A stretch of 64,000 nucleotides of DNA from Mongoliitalea daihaiensis (GTDB lineage Bacteria; Bacteroidota; Bacteroidia; Cytophagales; Cyclobacteriaceae), in NCBI RefSeq assembly GCF_021596945.1, contig NZ_CP063779.1:3012001-3076000 (forward strand), read 5' to 3'. Positions 28,794-38,293 of this stretch are shown one piece after another. The notes beneath the pieces were generated by a model. It did no database searches, had not been told where the DNA came from, and saw only the letters and a program-made list of their open reading frames with translations. A program made the translations under genes and the position numbers. The number at the start of each line of letters is the position of its first letter. Positions within the stretch are counted from its first letter, which is position 1.

Positions 28794-31666
28794 AAAAAAT
28801 AATTGGTTTTTTTAAAATAGACAAAGCATCAAGAGGACTTGTGTATTTGGGTGTTTCTTTGGTTTTTGCAATTTTGTTTCTTGCTTTTTACTTTTTTCAT
28901 GCATTGGAAGAAAACCAAATTCAAAGCAACAACTTTACAATGAGCAAACAAATTGAACTTGCGGGAAAGGAAACTGAAAAGTCTTTTAATGCGATGTTCG
29001 ATGATATGCTTTTTCTCATTAATAATTTGGAGTCATGGACTTATGAACGTACTGGAAATGAGCAGTTGGCTTTTGAACGAAGAGTGAAAAGGATTTTTAA
29101 TAATCACAGAGATTTGCTAGATACCTTAATCGTAAGATTTCCGAATCATCTCGTGTCTTTCCATTTTGATAGTAAAAATAGTTTTATCCAACAGTTTAGA
29201 GATCCCGATAAAAAAGCGACCGTAACAAGTAATGCATTTTTACTCAAAAACTCCCCTAAAAGTCTTTCGGTGAAAGTGTTTGTCAATTTAGAACGCTTTG
29301 CAGAAAATCAGTTGTCAAATTACTATTTGGGTGCTACAGCTTCAAAGTTTATCATTATTGATAATGAAATGTATGATTTAGTGGACGACTCCTATTTTTT
29401 CGGGTATCAATTGGATGATTCTAGTCAACAATTTGTGCAAGAGAATCTCCAGAATGGGTTAAAAGGAATGGTGGAGGGAATGATGATCCAGAGTGACATA
29501 GTGGATCTCCCTGTTTGGATATATTTTTATCCAGTGCGCTTATACCCTTTGGAGAAAGAAGTTTCCATGGTTTTTATTCAATCATTTGAGGGCAATCCTT
29601 CCAGAGCTTATACTGCCTACATCTATATCATCATTGCTCTTTTATCGTTAATTGTCATTGTGTTTTTCATTCTATATCAATTTAATTATGCCATATCTTC
29701 TTCCAACAAGTCATTAGCAAAAAGCGCAAAAGAAATAGAAGAACTTTTTAAACGCCAAACACTTTTGCTACAAGAGTCGAATGGCTTCATTTATTTCCAA
29801 AATGAAAAAAATGAAATGATAAGTGTAGGTGAAGAAGTAAAAAATGTATTGGGCTACGAAAAAGAAGATTTCTTAAAAAACTTTCAATCATTCATAGCTC
29901 CTGAGTCATTAGAACCTTTGAGAGTAGCCTCGGCTAAGAGCATAGAAAAAAAACAGGAAATTTTTAAGTCAGACTTCTTTTTATTCAAAAAAAATGGTCA
30001 AAAAATTAGAGTCAAAGTCTTTGAAAAGTTATTGTTTGATCAACAAGGGACTTATCAAGGTACGGTAGGGATTTTTACGGATATTGATGAACAGTATAAT
30101 GTAGACCAAGAAAGAATTCGATCTGAAGAGAGTTTGAGATCAGTTTTAGAGTCACTTCCAGACTTGATTTTCATATATGATAATGAGGGTAACTTCTTGG
30201 ATTATTATGTGCAAGATGAAACACTTCTACTGTATCCTCCTTTAGCTTCCATAGGTAAAAATGTACGTGAAGTTTTACCAGAGAAATTTGGATCCAAAGT
30301 ATATGAAATGATTAAAAATGCCAAGGAATCGAAGCAGATTCAACGGATAGATATGGAGCTTCAAGTCCCCGTAGGCACTCGTATTTTTGAAACACGAATT
30401 TTTAAATTAGATGAAACCCGCGTCATTTCAATAGCTAGGGATGTAACTTCGCAGAAAGTATGGGAACGGGGACTGAAGGAAGCTGTCGAGGCAGCGGAAC
30501 AAGCCAATAAAGCAAAGTCGGAGTTTTTAGCCAATATGTCGCATGAAATCAGGACCCCCATGAATGCCTTATTGGGAATTGTTAGCTTAATTGAGACTAC
30601 ACATCTTAATGCTCAACAAGTAGAATACATACAACTGTTGAGGTCATCAGGAAAAAATCTTTCTGGAATTATCAATGATATCCTTGATTATTCTAAAATT
30701 GAATCCGGTGCAATGTCATTAAAACCGATTGTTTTTCATTTCAAAAAAGAAATGGAACAAAGCTTTCAGCTATTCGAAGGTTTGTTGAAAGAAAAGAAGA
30801 TTAATTTTTCCTTTCAATATCAAGGTGATATACCAGACCTGGTGGAGGTAGATCGCGAAAAACTTGTACAAGTGATTTCAAATATCCTCAGTAATTCCAT
30901 CAAATTCACCCAAAGTGGTGGATATGTTCATGTAAATCTATCATGTGAACCTATCATTGACGACACAATCATGTTACTTTTCGAGGTCAAAGATTCTGGT
31001 ATAGGTATCCCCAAGAATAAAATTTCAGAATTAACAGAACCCTTCTTTCAATTAGATGGAAGTAATACCAGAGAGTATCAGGGTACTGGTTTGGGGCTTG
31101 CAATTTCAAAAAAGATCTTGGAGCTCATGGGAGGGGAATTGCTAATTGAAAGTGAAGAAGGATTGGGTTCTGTTTTTTCTTTTTCTGTTTTTGCTAAATC
31201 TATATCTGAAAAAGCAATACCAGAGCAACAGATAGTTACGGATGGTATTGAGAAAAGAGAATTGAATCCTTCTTTCGGTAAAAAATATCCGTTAAGTATC
31301 TTGATAGCAGAGGACAATAATACAAATATTGTCTTTATGCAAATGTTGATGGACCAATTGGGCTACGAAGTAGACTTTGTCGTCAATGGCTTAGAAGCGG
31401 TCGCAGCCGTCCAACGCAAGTATTACGACATGGTGTTTATGGACATTCAAATGCCCAAACTGAATGGACTGGAAGCTACTAAAGAGATTTTGAAGCTTGA
31501 TTTAATTAATACTCCCCAAATTTGGGGTCTTTCCGCCAATGCATTTAATGAAGACCGGGAAAAAGCCATCCAACTAGGGATGACTGGCTATCTGTCCAAG
31601 CCTATAGATATTGAAATTATAGCCCAAACTCTTTACCGGATTTTTATTAGCGTTCAAAAAAAATAA
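28790..31666 (+). CDS. Membrane hybrid histidine kinase (PAS-HisKA-HATPase-REC)
   Basis: The protein (958 residues from ATG 28790; a TTG two codons earlier is less likely) has TM1 (about 17-38), an extracytoplasmic domain (about 40-268), TM2 (about 272-297), two PAS domains (about 325-440 and 445-555), HisKA with SHEIRTPMN and phospho-acceptor His585, HATPase_c with NxxxNSIKFT, DSGIGIP and GTGLGLAIS motifs, and a C-terminal receiver with Asp885 in VFMDIQMPKLNG. It is a complete phosphorelay kinase. No separate response regulator or HPt gene is beside it, so the next partner is unknown. It is translationally coupled to the upstream sensor lipoprotein. Confidence 0.92.
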   Translation: MKKIIGFFKIDKASRGLVYLGVSLVFAILFLAFYFFHALEENQIQSNNFTMSKQIELAGKETEKSFNAMFDDMLFLINNLESWTYERTGNEQLAFERRVKRIFNNHRDLLDTLIVRFPNHLVSFHFDSKNSFIQQFRDPDKKATVTSNAFLLKNSPKSLSVKVFVNLERFAENQLSNYYLGATASKFIIIDNEMYDLVDDSYFFGYQLDDSSQQFVQENLQNGLKGMVEGMMIQSDIVDLPVWIYFYPVRLYPLEKEVSMVFIQSFEGNPSRAYTAYIYIIIALLSLIVIVFFILYQFNYAISSSNKSLAKSAKEIEELFKRQTLLLQESNGFIYFQNEKNEMISVGEEVKNVLGYEKEDFLKNFQSFIAPESLEPLRVASAKSIEKKQEIFKSDFFLFKKNGQKIRVKVFEKLLFDQQGTYQGTVGIFTDIDEQYNVDQERIRSEESLRSVLESLPDLIFIYDNEGNFLDYYVQDETLLLYPPLASIGKNVREVLPEKFGSKVYEMIKNAKESKQIQRIDMELQVPVGTRIFETRIFKLDETRVISIARDVTSQKVWERGLKEAVEAAEQANKAKSEFLANMSHEIRTPMNALLGIVSLIETTHLNAQQVEYIQLLRSSGKNLSGIINDILDYSKIESGAMSLKPIVFHFKKEMEQSFQLFEGLLKEKKINFSFQYQGDIPDLVEVDREKLVQVISNILSNSIKFTQSGGYVHVNLSCEPIIDDTIMLLFEVKDSGIGIPKNKISELTEPFFQLDGSNTREYQGTGLGLAISKKILELMGGELLIESEEGLGSVFSFSVFAKSISEKAIPEQQIVTDGIEKRELNPSFGKKYPLSILIAEDNNTNIVFMQMLMDQLGYEVDFVVNGLEAVAAVQRKYYDMVFMDIQMPKLNGLEATKEILKLDLINTPQIWGLSANAFNEDREKAIQLGMTGYLSKPIDIEIIAQTLYRIFISVQKK

Positions 31667-31669
31667 AGA

Positions 31670-31727
31670 GGTCATGCGATTGTATGTTCCTGAAAAATAT
31701 TTCTCAAAGAACGAAAATCACATGACC
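31670..31727. terminator. Long imperfect hairpin between convergent genes
   Basis: GGTCATG-c-GATT...GTTC (31670-31689) pairs with GAAC...ATC-a-CATGACC (31709-31727), giving about 15-16 base pairs with internal mismatches. It lies just after the kinase stop (31666) and 15 bp before the E2 stop (31743). There is no strong T run on either side, so it may be a weak bidirectional terminator or mRNA end. Confidence 0.5.
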
Positions 31728-31742
31728 ATTGGAGTGCTTCAT

Positions 31743-33050
31743 TTATAATTCAGTATGTAGGTCAAATGCTTCTAAATAGTCAGAAACTCTTTTGACAAAC
31801 ATCCCCCCAAGTGATCCATCGACTACTCTGTGGTCGTAGGAATGAGAAAGAAACATTTTATGGCGAATAGCTATCACATCTCCTGTAGGTGTTTCTACAA
31901 CCGCTGGTTTCTTTTGGATTGCACCTACTGCTAAAATGGCTACTTGTGGCTGCATAATGATAGGTGTTCCCATTACATTTCCAAAAGAACCAACATTGGA
32001 AACAGTGTAAGTACCACCGCCCAATTCATCCGGAGAAAGTTTATTGATCCGAGCTCTATTGGCCAAATCATTGATTTTTTTTGAAAGACCCGTGAGGTTG
32101 TATTGATCAGCATTTCTGATTACAGGCACAATTAGATTACCTGATGGAAGGGCTACTGCAACACCAATGTTAATGTCTCTTTTCTTTATGATATTTTCTC
32201 CGTCCACGGAGATATTAATCATTGGGAAGTCTTTGATAGCTCTGGCAACTGCCTGAATAAAGAAAGGAGTGAATGTAAGTGCTTCTCCTTCTTTCTTTTT
32301 ATACGCATCTTTCACCTTATTTCTCCATAGTACAATATTGGTTACATCTGCTTCAACAAATGAAGTCACATGGGGAGAAATTCTTTTGGAATCCACCATA
32401 CGCTGGGCAATCATTTTACGCATGCGGTCCATTTCGATAATTTCATCCTGAGCGGAGATGCTCATTTCAACCTTAGGAGCAACGTAGGTGGGAGCAGGGG
32501 CAGGTGTAGAAACTACGGTAGGTACTGATTTTTTACTTTTGTTTTCTAAGTAGCGAAGCATATCTTGCTTAGTTACTCTTCCGTCTTTTCCCGTACCAGG
32601 GATGCTGGCCAATTCTGCTTTGCTAATATTTTCTTTTTTACAAATACTCATCACCAATGGAGAGTAAAACCTGTCATCATCTACTGCTGTGGCAGGAGCG
32701 CTTGGTGTGGAGATAATTGTAGAGGTTTGTGCAGGTGCTGCTGCGATCAACTCTTCTTTTACCTCGTTTTGAATAGCGCTGGCTGCTTCGGCAGGAGCAG
32801 AAACTTCTCCAGATGTTTCAATGATGGCAATAGGAGCACCAACGGCAACTACATCGCCTTCTTTTGCAAGAATTTGTTTCAAGATGCCTCCGTGGATTGC
32901 AGGTACTTCGGTATCAACTTTATCCGTAGCCACCTCTAAAACAGATTCATCTTGCTCAATGGTATCACCTTCTTTTTTTAGCCAAGTAAGGATTGTACCC
33001 TCTATGATACTCTCACCCATTTTGGGCATCAACATCTCTACTGTCGCCAT
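31743..33050 (-). CDS. Dihydrolipoamide acyltransferase (E2) of a 2-oxoacid dehydrogenase
   Basis: This 435-residue protein has a lipoyl domain (1-80) with the lipoylated Lys44 in EVATDKVDTEVP, an Ala/Pro-rich linker, a peripheral E3/E1-binding domain (about 130-170, SPLVMSICKKENI ... GTGKDGRVTKQDML), and a C-terminal catalytic domain with SYDHRVVDG. It passes an acyl group from E1 to CoA. The overall features suit the branched-chain or 2-oxoglutarate type; no E1 or E3 gene is nearby, so the exact complex cannot be named. It lies 83 bp after cinA in the same direction. Confidence 0.9.
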   Translation of the reverse strand: MATVEMLMPKMGESIIEGTILTWLKKEGDTIEQDESVLEVATDKVDTEVPAIHGGILKQILAKEGDVVAVGAPIAIIETSGEVSAPAEAASAIQNEVKEELIAAAPAQTSTIISTPSAPATAVDDDRFYSPLVMSICKKENISKAELASIPGTGKDGRVTKQDMLRYLENKSKKSVPTVVSTPAPAPTYVAPKVEMSISAQDEIIEMDRMRKMIAQRMVDSKRISPHVTSFVEADVTNIVLWRNKVKDAYKKKEGEALTFTPFFIQAVARAIKDFPMINISVDGENIIKKRDINIGVAVALPSGNLIVPVIRNADQYNLTGLSKKINDLANRARINKLSPDELGGGTYTVSNVGSFGNVMGTPIIMQPQVAILAVGAIQKKPAVVETPTGDVIAIRHKMFLSHSYDHRVVDGSLGGMFVKRVSDYLEAFDLHTEL

Positions 33051-33133
33051 AGTTAACTTATTTAATTGGGTTTATTTCTGACTTTTAAAATTAAATTTTA
33101 TTTTTGCTATTGCAAAATCAAATAACAAAATTT

Positions 33134-34399
33134 TTATTCTGTTTGATCCAAAATGCAAGAACGGAGTAAATTTAAACCTGCAATTGCTGTCAATTGAATA
33201 TTCAATGTACGGTCTTGTGTCAATTGAAGTTTTTTGGTGATTGTTTTGCTTTGGCTGCTACAAGCTATCCAAACTGTACCCACTGGCTTTTCTGCCCAGC
33301 CTCCTCCAGGACCAGCGATTCCGCTACTGGCCAGTCCATAATCAGCTTCATATTTTACCCGAATATTTTCGGCCATTTGAATGATTGTTTCTTCGCTAAC
33401 AGCACCATTTCTCTGCAAAGTTAATTCATCTACTCCTAATAACTCATGCTTAAAGTGATTATGATAAGGAACCATGCTTCCCTGAAAATATGCACTGCTA
33501 CCGGGTACTGAGGTGATCATATGAGAAATAAAACCTCCGGAACAGCTTTCTGCCAAGGCAACGGTTTTCCCTCGTATTTTCAGCATTTGGCCAATGGTTT
33601 CTTCGAGGGTGTCTGAATCATAGCCGTAGACATATTTTTCAATCAAAGGCATTAGCTGTATCAACTGTAAATCCACCTCGTTTTTTAAGCGATCGTAGTC
33701 TTCTCCGAATGCCGTTAATCGCAAACGTACTTGTCCTAGTGAAGGCAAATAAGCTAATTTAATATGACTAGGTAGCTGTTTTTCCCAATCCTTGATGACA
33801 TCTGCTAACCAACTTTCTCCAATGCCTACAGTTTTTACAACTTTATGGTAAATGATAGGAAGTTGAAAAGATGATTTTATTCGAGGGAGTACATGGTCTT
33901 CCATCAGCTTTTTCATTTCATAAGGGACACCAGGCATAGACATCCATATTTTGCCATCTTGATAAAACCACATCCCTGGAGCTGTGCCCAATATATTAGG
34001 AATATACTCGCATTTAGTTGGCAAATGCGCTTGGAGCTTATTCAACTCCGTTAATTCCCGGCCTCTTTTTTCAAAAAATGTACGTACTGCTTCTAAGGCT
34101 TCGGGCACCAGTTTGATTTCACAGTTAAAATATTCTGCAAGCAAGGGTTTGGTCAGATCGTCATTGGTAGGACCAAGTCCACCAGTCATCAAAAGGATGT
34201 CTGCCCTCGATGCGGCTAATGAGAATGCAGTTAAAATTGCTTCACGGGAATCTCCTACTGTTGTACGTTGTACGACACGAACGCCGATTTTATCGAGTTC
34301 TTGACTAATCCAATGAGAATTGGTATCAATAATCTGACCATACAGCAATTCGTCTCCGATGGCTATAATTTCTGCTTTTACTTCTTGATAATGAGACAT
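33134..34399 (-). CDS. cinA: CinA-type nicotinamide-nucleotide amidohydrolase
   Basis: The 421-residue protein has both CinA parts: an N-terminal MoCF-like domain (GDELLYGQIIDTNSHWIS, then MTGGLGPTNDDLT) and a C-terminal PncC-type deamidase (about 255-421; AESCSGGF, VPGSSAYFQGSMVPYHN, SGIAGPGG). Members hydrolyse NMN to nicotinate mononucleotide in NAD salvage and, through the N-domain, ADP-ribose. Start at 34399 gives a normal family length. It lies 28 bp after the SDR gene, consistent with one operon folA-SDR-cinA. Confidence 0.93.
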   Translation of the reverse strand: MSHYQEVKAEIIAIGDELLYGQIIDTNSHWISQELDKIGVRVVQRTTVGDSREAILTAFSLAASRADILLMTGGLGPTNDDLTKPLLAEYFNCEIKLVPEALEAVRTFFEKRGRELTELNKLQAHLPTKCEYIPNILGTAPGMWFYQDGKIWMSMPGVPYEMKKLMEDHVLPRIKSSFQLPIIYHKVVKTVGIGESWLADVIKDWEKQLPSHIKLAYLPSLGQVRLRLTAFGEDYDRLKNEVDLQLIQLMPLIEKYVYGYDSDTLEETIGQMLKIRGKTVALAESCSGGFISHMITSVPGSSAYFQGSMVPYHNHFKHELLGVDELTLQRNGAVSEETIIQMAENIRVKYEADYGLASSGIAGPGGGWAEKPVGTVWIACSSQSKTITKKLQLTQDRTLNIQLTAIAGLNLLRSCILDQTE

Positions 34400-34427
34400 G
34401 AATACAAGTGTTTTGGAATGGGCTCTG

Positions 34428-35219
34428 TTACCGAACCTTAGCTTTGGCGACTAGTTTTGAAAAAATGGAAGGGAAAAACCGTTTGAGATACACGGCATAT
34501 TTTTCTTTACCACCGATCAGCACTTCTTCTTTTTGTTGGATGATGGCTTTATAAATTGAATTTGCACAGGTTTCCGGGCTCATACCCTTCTCTTGAGCAT
34601 CATCCATTACTCCTAATGCTGACCCATCTCCAGTCAATGCATTGATAGAGACATTTGTACGGATAAATCCAGGGCAAATCATCGTTACACGAAGATTATC
34701 TTGCACGTGTTCAGCTCTTAACGTATCAAAAAAACCGTGCAGCGCATGCTTGGATGCAGCGTAAGATGATCGGAAGGGAGTTCCAAACTTTCCTACGAGA
34801 CTACTGATAACAGCAAATTGCCCCTTTTTTTGTTTTAAAAAATGGGGGAGTAGGGCTTTACTCAAAGCTATTGTTCCAAAATAATTTACCTCCATGATTT
34901 TTCTATCTACTTCAAGAGAGGTTTCATGGATTAATGACCGTTGACTGATACCGCCGTTGTTTAAGAGAATATCAATCGATCCAAAGGCATGGATAGCTTC
35001 TGTTACTTTCTCTTCAAATTCCCGACTTTGAGTGAGATCAAGCGGAAGGATTGCTATGGAGCTTTTGAAAGGACTGTTATTTCGGATTTCCTCTAGTTTG
35101 GTTCGGTTTCTTGCTGAAATAATCACTTGGTACCCTTCTTGAAGAAATTTTTGAGTCACTGCTTCTCCGATGCCAGAAGAAGCACCTGTTATCCAAATGG
35201 TTTGTTTACTCATGTTCAT
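34428..35219 (-). CDS. Short-chain dehydrogenase/reductase
   Basis: This 263-residue protein has the SDR marks: TGASSGIG (about 11-18) for NAD(P) binding, an NNGG segment, and the SYAASKH active site (Tyr-x-x-x-Lys) with the upstream Ser in ISSLVG. A basic residue following the glycine motif (SARNRTK) suggests NADP(H). The C-terminal FFPSIFSKLVAKAK is like the DHRS7B/YqjQ group, whose substrates are mostly unknown. Its start overlaps the stop of folA by ATGA, so the two are translationally coupled. Confidence 0.9.
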   Translation of the reverse strand: MNMSKQTIWITGASSGIGEAVTQKFLQEGYQVIISARNRTKLEEIRNNSPFKSSIAILPLDLTQSREFEEKVTEAIHAFGSIDILLNNGGISQRSLIHETSLEVDRKIMEVNYFGTIALSKALLPHFLKQKKGQFAVISSLVGKFGTPFRSSYAASKHALHGFFDTLRAEHVQDNLRVTMICPGFIRTNVSINALTGDGSALGVMDDAQEKGMSPETCANSIYKAIIQQKEEVLIGGKEKYAVYLKRFFPSIFSKLVAKAKVR

Positions 35220-35710
35220 TTACGTTTGTATAGTACAAAGGCGTAATTAAACTCATTTTTCTCATCTTTTTGAAAACTTTCCCTATGGGTTTCTGTCCAT
35301 TCATCTGTTAGGATCTTTGGGAAAAAGGCATCTCCTTCTGGATATGCATCTACTTCCGTTACCAATAATTCATCTGCAAAGGGTAAAGCTATCTTATATA
35401 TTTCCGCACCTCCAATTACATACACTTTTTCCAGTTTTTTAGAAATACAAAGTTGAACGGCTTGTTCCCATGAATTCACCAAATGATGCCCTTCCGGTAC
35501 TACAAAATTTGGATTTCTACTGATGATAACGGATGTTCGGTTGGGCAGGGGTTTCCCCACAGACTCATAGGTTTTTCTTCCCATGATTATATGATGTCCG
35601 GTGGTAGTATTTTTAAAATACTTTAGGTCAGCAGATAATTTCCAGATCAATTCATTGTTATTTCCAATGACTTGATTCTTAGCGACAGCGACTATAATAG
35701 AGATTTTCAA
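35216..35710 (-). CDS. folA: Dihydrofolate reductase
   Basis: The 164-residue protein has the DHFR pattern: ISIIVAVAKNQVIGNNNELIW at the N-terminus, HHIIMGRKTYESVGKPLPNRTSVIISR in the middle, and YVIGGAEIYKIALPFADELLVTEV near the end. It reduces dihydrofolate with NADPH in the cytosol. The only possible start in frame is TTG at 35710, since a stop codon lies six codons upstream; the resulting N-terminus fits the family exactly. A 17-bp palindrome lies 31 bp upstream. The downstream SDR gene overlaps by 4 bp. Confidence 0.93.
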   Translation of the reverse strand: MKISIIVAVAKNQVIGNNNELIWKLSADLKYFKNTTTGHHIIMGRKTYESVGKPLPNRTSVIISRNPNFVVPEGHHLVNSWEQAVQLCISKKLEKVYVIGGAEIYKIALPFADELLVTEVDAYPEGDAFFPKILTDEWTETHRESFQKDEKNEFNYAFVLYKRK

Positions 35711-35741
35711 GGTGATTTTTTTGACAAGTTACCAAGGTTTG

Positions 35742-35758
35742 ATGATTTTGAAAATCAT
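35742..35758. promoter_or_regulatory. 17-bp palindrome upstream of folA
   Basis: ATGATTTT-G-AAAATCAT, 8-bp arms around one central base, lies 31 bp before the TTG start of folA. It could be an operator, but in AT-rich DNA such a palindrome is expected about once per 64 kb by chance. Confidence 0.3.
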
Positions 35759-35855
35759 TTTGACTCTTTATCCTTCCGATATAAGCCACTTTTCGCCAAA
35801 ATTGTTCTTGATTCGGATAGTTTGTGATCGGGATGCATGAGGAATGATCCTAAAA

Positions 35856-36761
35856 TCAATCTATACTTTCAAATAAACTTGGATAATCGGCCATTAAAAA
35901 GCGCGTAGCTTGATCGTTTTCTAAGGCTATCGTTGTCATTTTAAGATTACTTTTATCCGTTTTACTTATGAATTCCATTTCAAAAAGATTGCCTTTGGGT
36001 AGATTTTCAAAGGAACTTGGTGAGCTTTGGAGACGGGCTTGCAAAAAGGGATTGCCATTGCCGAAAAATGTCTGATTGCTGCTGATTTTGTCTGAACTGA
36101 TCCAATAATGAGCTGTTCCTTCCTCGTTATCCAATAAATATTCTTCGCAGGTGTGCCCGAAAATCGTTTTGGTTTTTCCAGTTTTAGATATCATATAGGT
36201 ACTGGGGTCACTGGTATCTTCGGATTCTATGGTGTCCGTGGCTATTCCCATCAAATCAATCCCATAAGCCATTCTATTTTTCTTACCATCGGTATCCATC
36301 AGGATGATGGAAGCATTTTTGAAAAAATCATAAATCATAAAGAAACTACCATCTTTCTTATTTTTACCTTCTGGAGTAGCCTCAAAACCCATTATATGCG
36401 CTTCTTCCGGGAAGAAAATCTTCATTTGCAATGGTTCATTGCTTTTTCCTTTTTCGTCTTGACCGGTAATCTCCATTACTTGATGACCTGTAAAAGCATA
36501 AGCATCTGCAATCTCTACATCTTCTCCGAGGCCCTTCAGAATCTTGCTCATGTCAAAACCCCTTGGGACGTCCGAGCCATACATCTCTCCAAATGCTTTT
36601 TCGAGCTGCTTTTGAGCTATTTTCTCAGCTTCCGCTTCTACGCGTTTTTCTACAGCCCTGCTGACTCCCTTTTCAGCTGCGTTTTTCAACTGTCTCATCA
36701 ATTGTGCATCAACAGAGGAGGTAAAGAATAAGGTCAATAATAGTAAAATACAAGCTTTCAT
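35856..36761 (-). CDS. Exported DUF4412-like protein
   Basis: The 301-residue protein has a signal peptide (ends SSVDAQ, about 19), then a charged helical segment (QLKNAAEKGVSRAVEKRVEAEAEKIAQKQLE), then a beta-rich domain with KTGKTKTIFGHTCEEY and AHYWISSDK, which match the DUF4412 pattern. Function is unknown; the family is exported in Bacteroidota. It lies 84 bp after fmt and in the same direction. Confidence 0.7.
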   Translation of the reverse strand: MKACILLLLTLFFTSSVDAQLMRQLKNAAEKGVSRAVEKRVEAEAEKIAQKQLEKAFGEMYGSDVPRGFDMSKILKGLGEDVEIADAYAFTGHQVMEITGQDEKGKSNEPLQMKIFFPEEAHIMGFEATPEGKNKKDGSFFMIYDFFKNASIILMDTDGKKNRMAYGIDLMGIATDTIESEDTSDPSTYMISKTGKTKTIFGHTCEEYLLDNEEGTAHYWISSDKISSNQTFFGNGNPFLQARLQSSPSSFENLPKGNLFEMEFISKTDKSNLKMTTIALENDQATRFLMADYPSLFESID

Positions 36762-36845
36762 AGTAAAAATGATTAGTTAAAACGTTGAAAGTTAATGATT
36801 TTAGAAAAGAATCAAAAGTGGTCTCTTAATTTTTTTAAAAGGAGG

Positions 36846-37769
36846 TTACAACTTGTACCCCCTTAGAAACTCTTCGATAGCCATCCGTTTTTTACCTTCG
36901 AGCTGCAGTTCTTTTATTTGAAGTGTCCCATATCCAGTTTGATAATATAAAAAGGTTTTACCATCACTGCTCCATTCTCCTGGTTGGAGATTTGAAAGGG
37001 TGATTGGGACTACTTCTGATCGGTAAATTTTACATACTTTATCATGCAAAACTGTCCAGGCAGCAGGATAGGGTGATAATCCTCTCACCAGATTATGGAT
37101 AGATTGAGCATCTTTAGTCCAGTCAATCTGGCAATTTTCTTTGAAAATTTTAGGTGCATGATGAATAAACTCTGCCTCGTTTTGAGGGGTAGTTTTTACA
37201 GTACCTGTAGCAATCATTTCAACAGTTTTGACTACAAGTAAAGCTCCTTTTTCCATCATCCGACTGTAGAGTGTTCCAATAGTATCTTCTGGATGAATCG
37301 GCTCTTTTTCCTGCAAAATGATATTTCCTGTATCAATTTCATGTTTGAGGAAAAATGTAGTCATACCTGTTTCGGTTTCTCCATTGATGATGGCCCAATT
37401 GATGGGAGCAGCTCCTCTGTAGTTAGGAAGTAAAGAAGCATGTAAATTAAAAGTCCCCATAGTAGGCATACCCCATACTACTTCTGGAAGCATGCGAAAA
37501 GCCACTACAATTTGAAGGTCTGCTTGATAGGAGGCAAGTTCTTCTAAAAATTCTGGAGATTTAAGGTTGGTAGGTTGTAACACAGGAATCTTTAATTCGG
37601 TTGCTGCTTCTTTGACCGGAGAAGGGATCAGCTTTTGGCCTCGCCCTTTGGGCTTATCTGGTGCGGTGATTACAGCGACTACTTTCCAATCAGCAGCGAC
37701 CAATTTTTGTAGGGAAGGAACTGCAAACTCAGGAGTTCCCATATATATAATCCGTAAATCTTTGTTCAT
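36846..37769 (-). CDS. fmt: Methionyl-tRNA formyltransferase
   Basis: The 307-residue protein starts RIIYMGTPEFAVPSL and has the catalytic block HASLLPNYRGAAPINWAIINGE (Asn-His-Asp type, with the family Asp in HEIDTGNI). A C-terminal OB-like domain (about 205-307) binds the tRNA. It adds a formyl group from 10-formyl-THF to Met-tRNA for initiation; the donor comes from the Fhs pathway, whose gene begins at the left edge of the window. Length is normal. Confidence 0.95.
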   Translation of the reverse strand: MNKDLRIIYMGTPEFAVPSLQKLVAADWKVVAVITAPDKPKGRGQKLIPSPVKEAATELKIPVLQPTNLKSPEFLEELASYQADLQIVVAFRMLPEVVWGMPTMGTFNLHASLLPNYRGAAPINWAIINGETETGMTTFFLKHEIDTGNIILQEKEPIHPEDTIGTLYSRMMEKGALLVVKTVEMIATGTVKTTPQNEAEFIHHAPKIFKENCQIDWTKDAQSIHNLVRGLSPYPAAWTVLHDKVCKIYRSEVVPITLSNLQPGEWSSDGKTFLYYQTGYGTLQIKELQLEGKKRMAIEEFLRGYKL

Positions 37770-37922
37770 CGTACGCTTGTGTATCTATTAGGATTGTAAA
37801 ATTTGTAAAAAAATATGAAAGGAGGCTAAAAACTTTCCAGTTAAGTAACCTTTAATAGTTTTTCTTCGTCTCCACGTTTTATAAAACAAAGATGATCCTT
37901 GATAATTCATCTTTAGAAATAT

Positions 37923-38291
37923 ATGACCATTAGCCTACTCCAAAGCAACAAAACTTTTGTGAAACTTGTACTGGTATTGAATGCCTTACTTTTTTCAGCA
38001 TTGGCTGTATGTGATCATTTCGAAGATGTTGAGGATGTACTTTATCAGGATATTGAAATCTTGACAGAGCAAGATTTTGATGATTTTGATTTTCCTGCTA
38101 AAATATCACGAGCACTAGAATATCCTTTGGTTTTGTTTGAACGAACGGAACAAATCAAGGTGGTTGATTTTCTTCTTTCAGTAATTGTACCACTTGAAGT
38201 GTACCAGGATGATTTTTTTATTCAGCCTCCAAAAATTCAAATAGTATATCAGTTTTTTGTAGGTACGAGTATTTTTAGAAATGCCCCCTAG
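37923..38291 (+). CDS. Small membrane-anchored protein, paralog 1
   Basis: This 122-residue protein has one N-terminal hydrophobic segment (about 12-28, KLVLVLNALLFSALAVC) and then an acidic outer part. No family was recognised. It is clearly a paralog of the 120-residue protein at 39344-39706: both share a (FL/IL)(S/T)E(T/Q)DFDxxDFPxxISR block, a VVDFL block and an identical NAP C-terminus. The orientation of the hydrophobic segment is unclear; it may be a signal peptide or an anchor. The gene lies upstream of a beta-barrel protein and the RND efflux operon. Function is unknown. Confidence 0.7.
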   Translation: MTISLLQSNKTFVKLVLVLNALLFSALAVCDHFEDVEDVLYQDIEILTEQDFDDFDFPAKISRALEYPLVLFERTEQIKVVDFLLSVIVPLEVYQDDFFIQPPKIQIVYQFFVGTSIFRNAP

Positions 38292-38293
38292 TG

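Noticed and set aside
35742-35758. folA-upstream palindrome as a strong operator claim
   Set aside because: 8-bp arms in AT-rich DNA are expected about once in a window of this size; kept only at low confidence.
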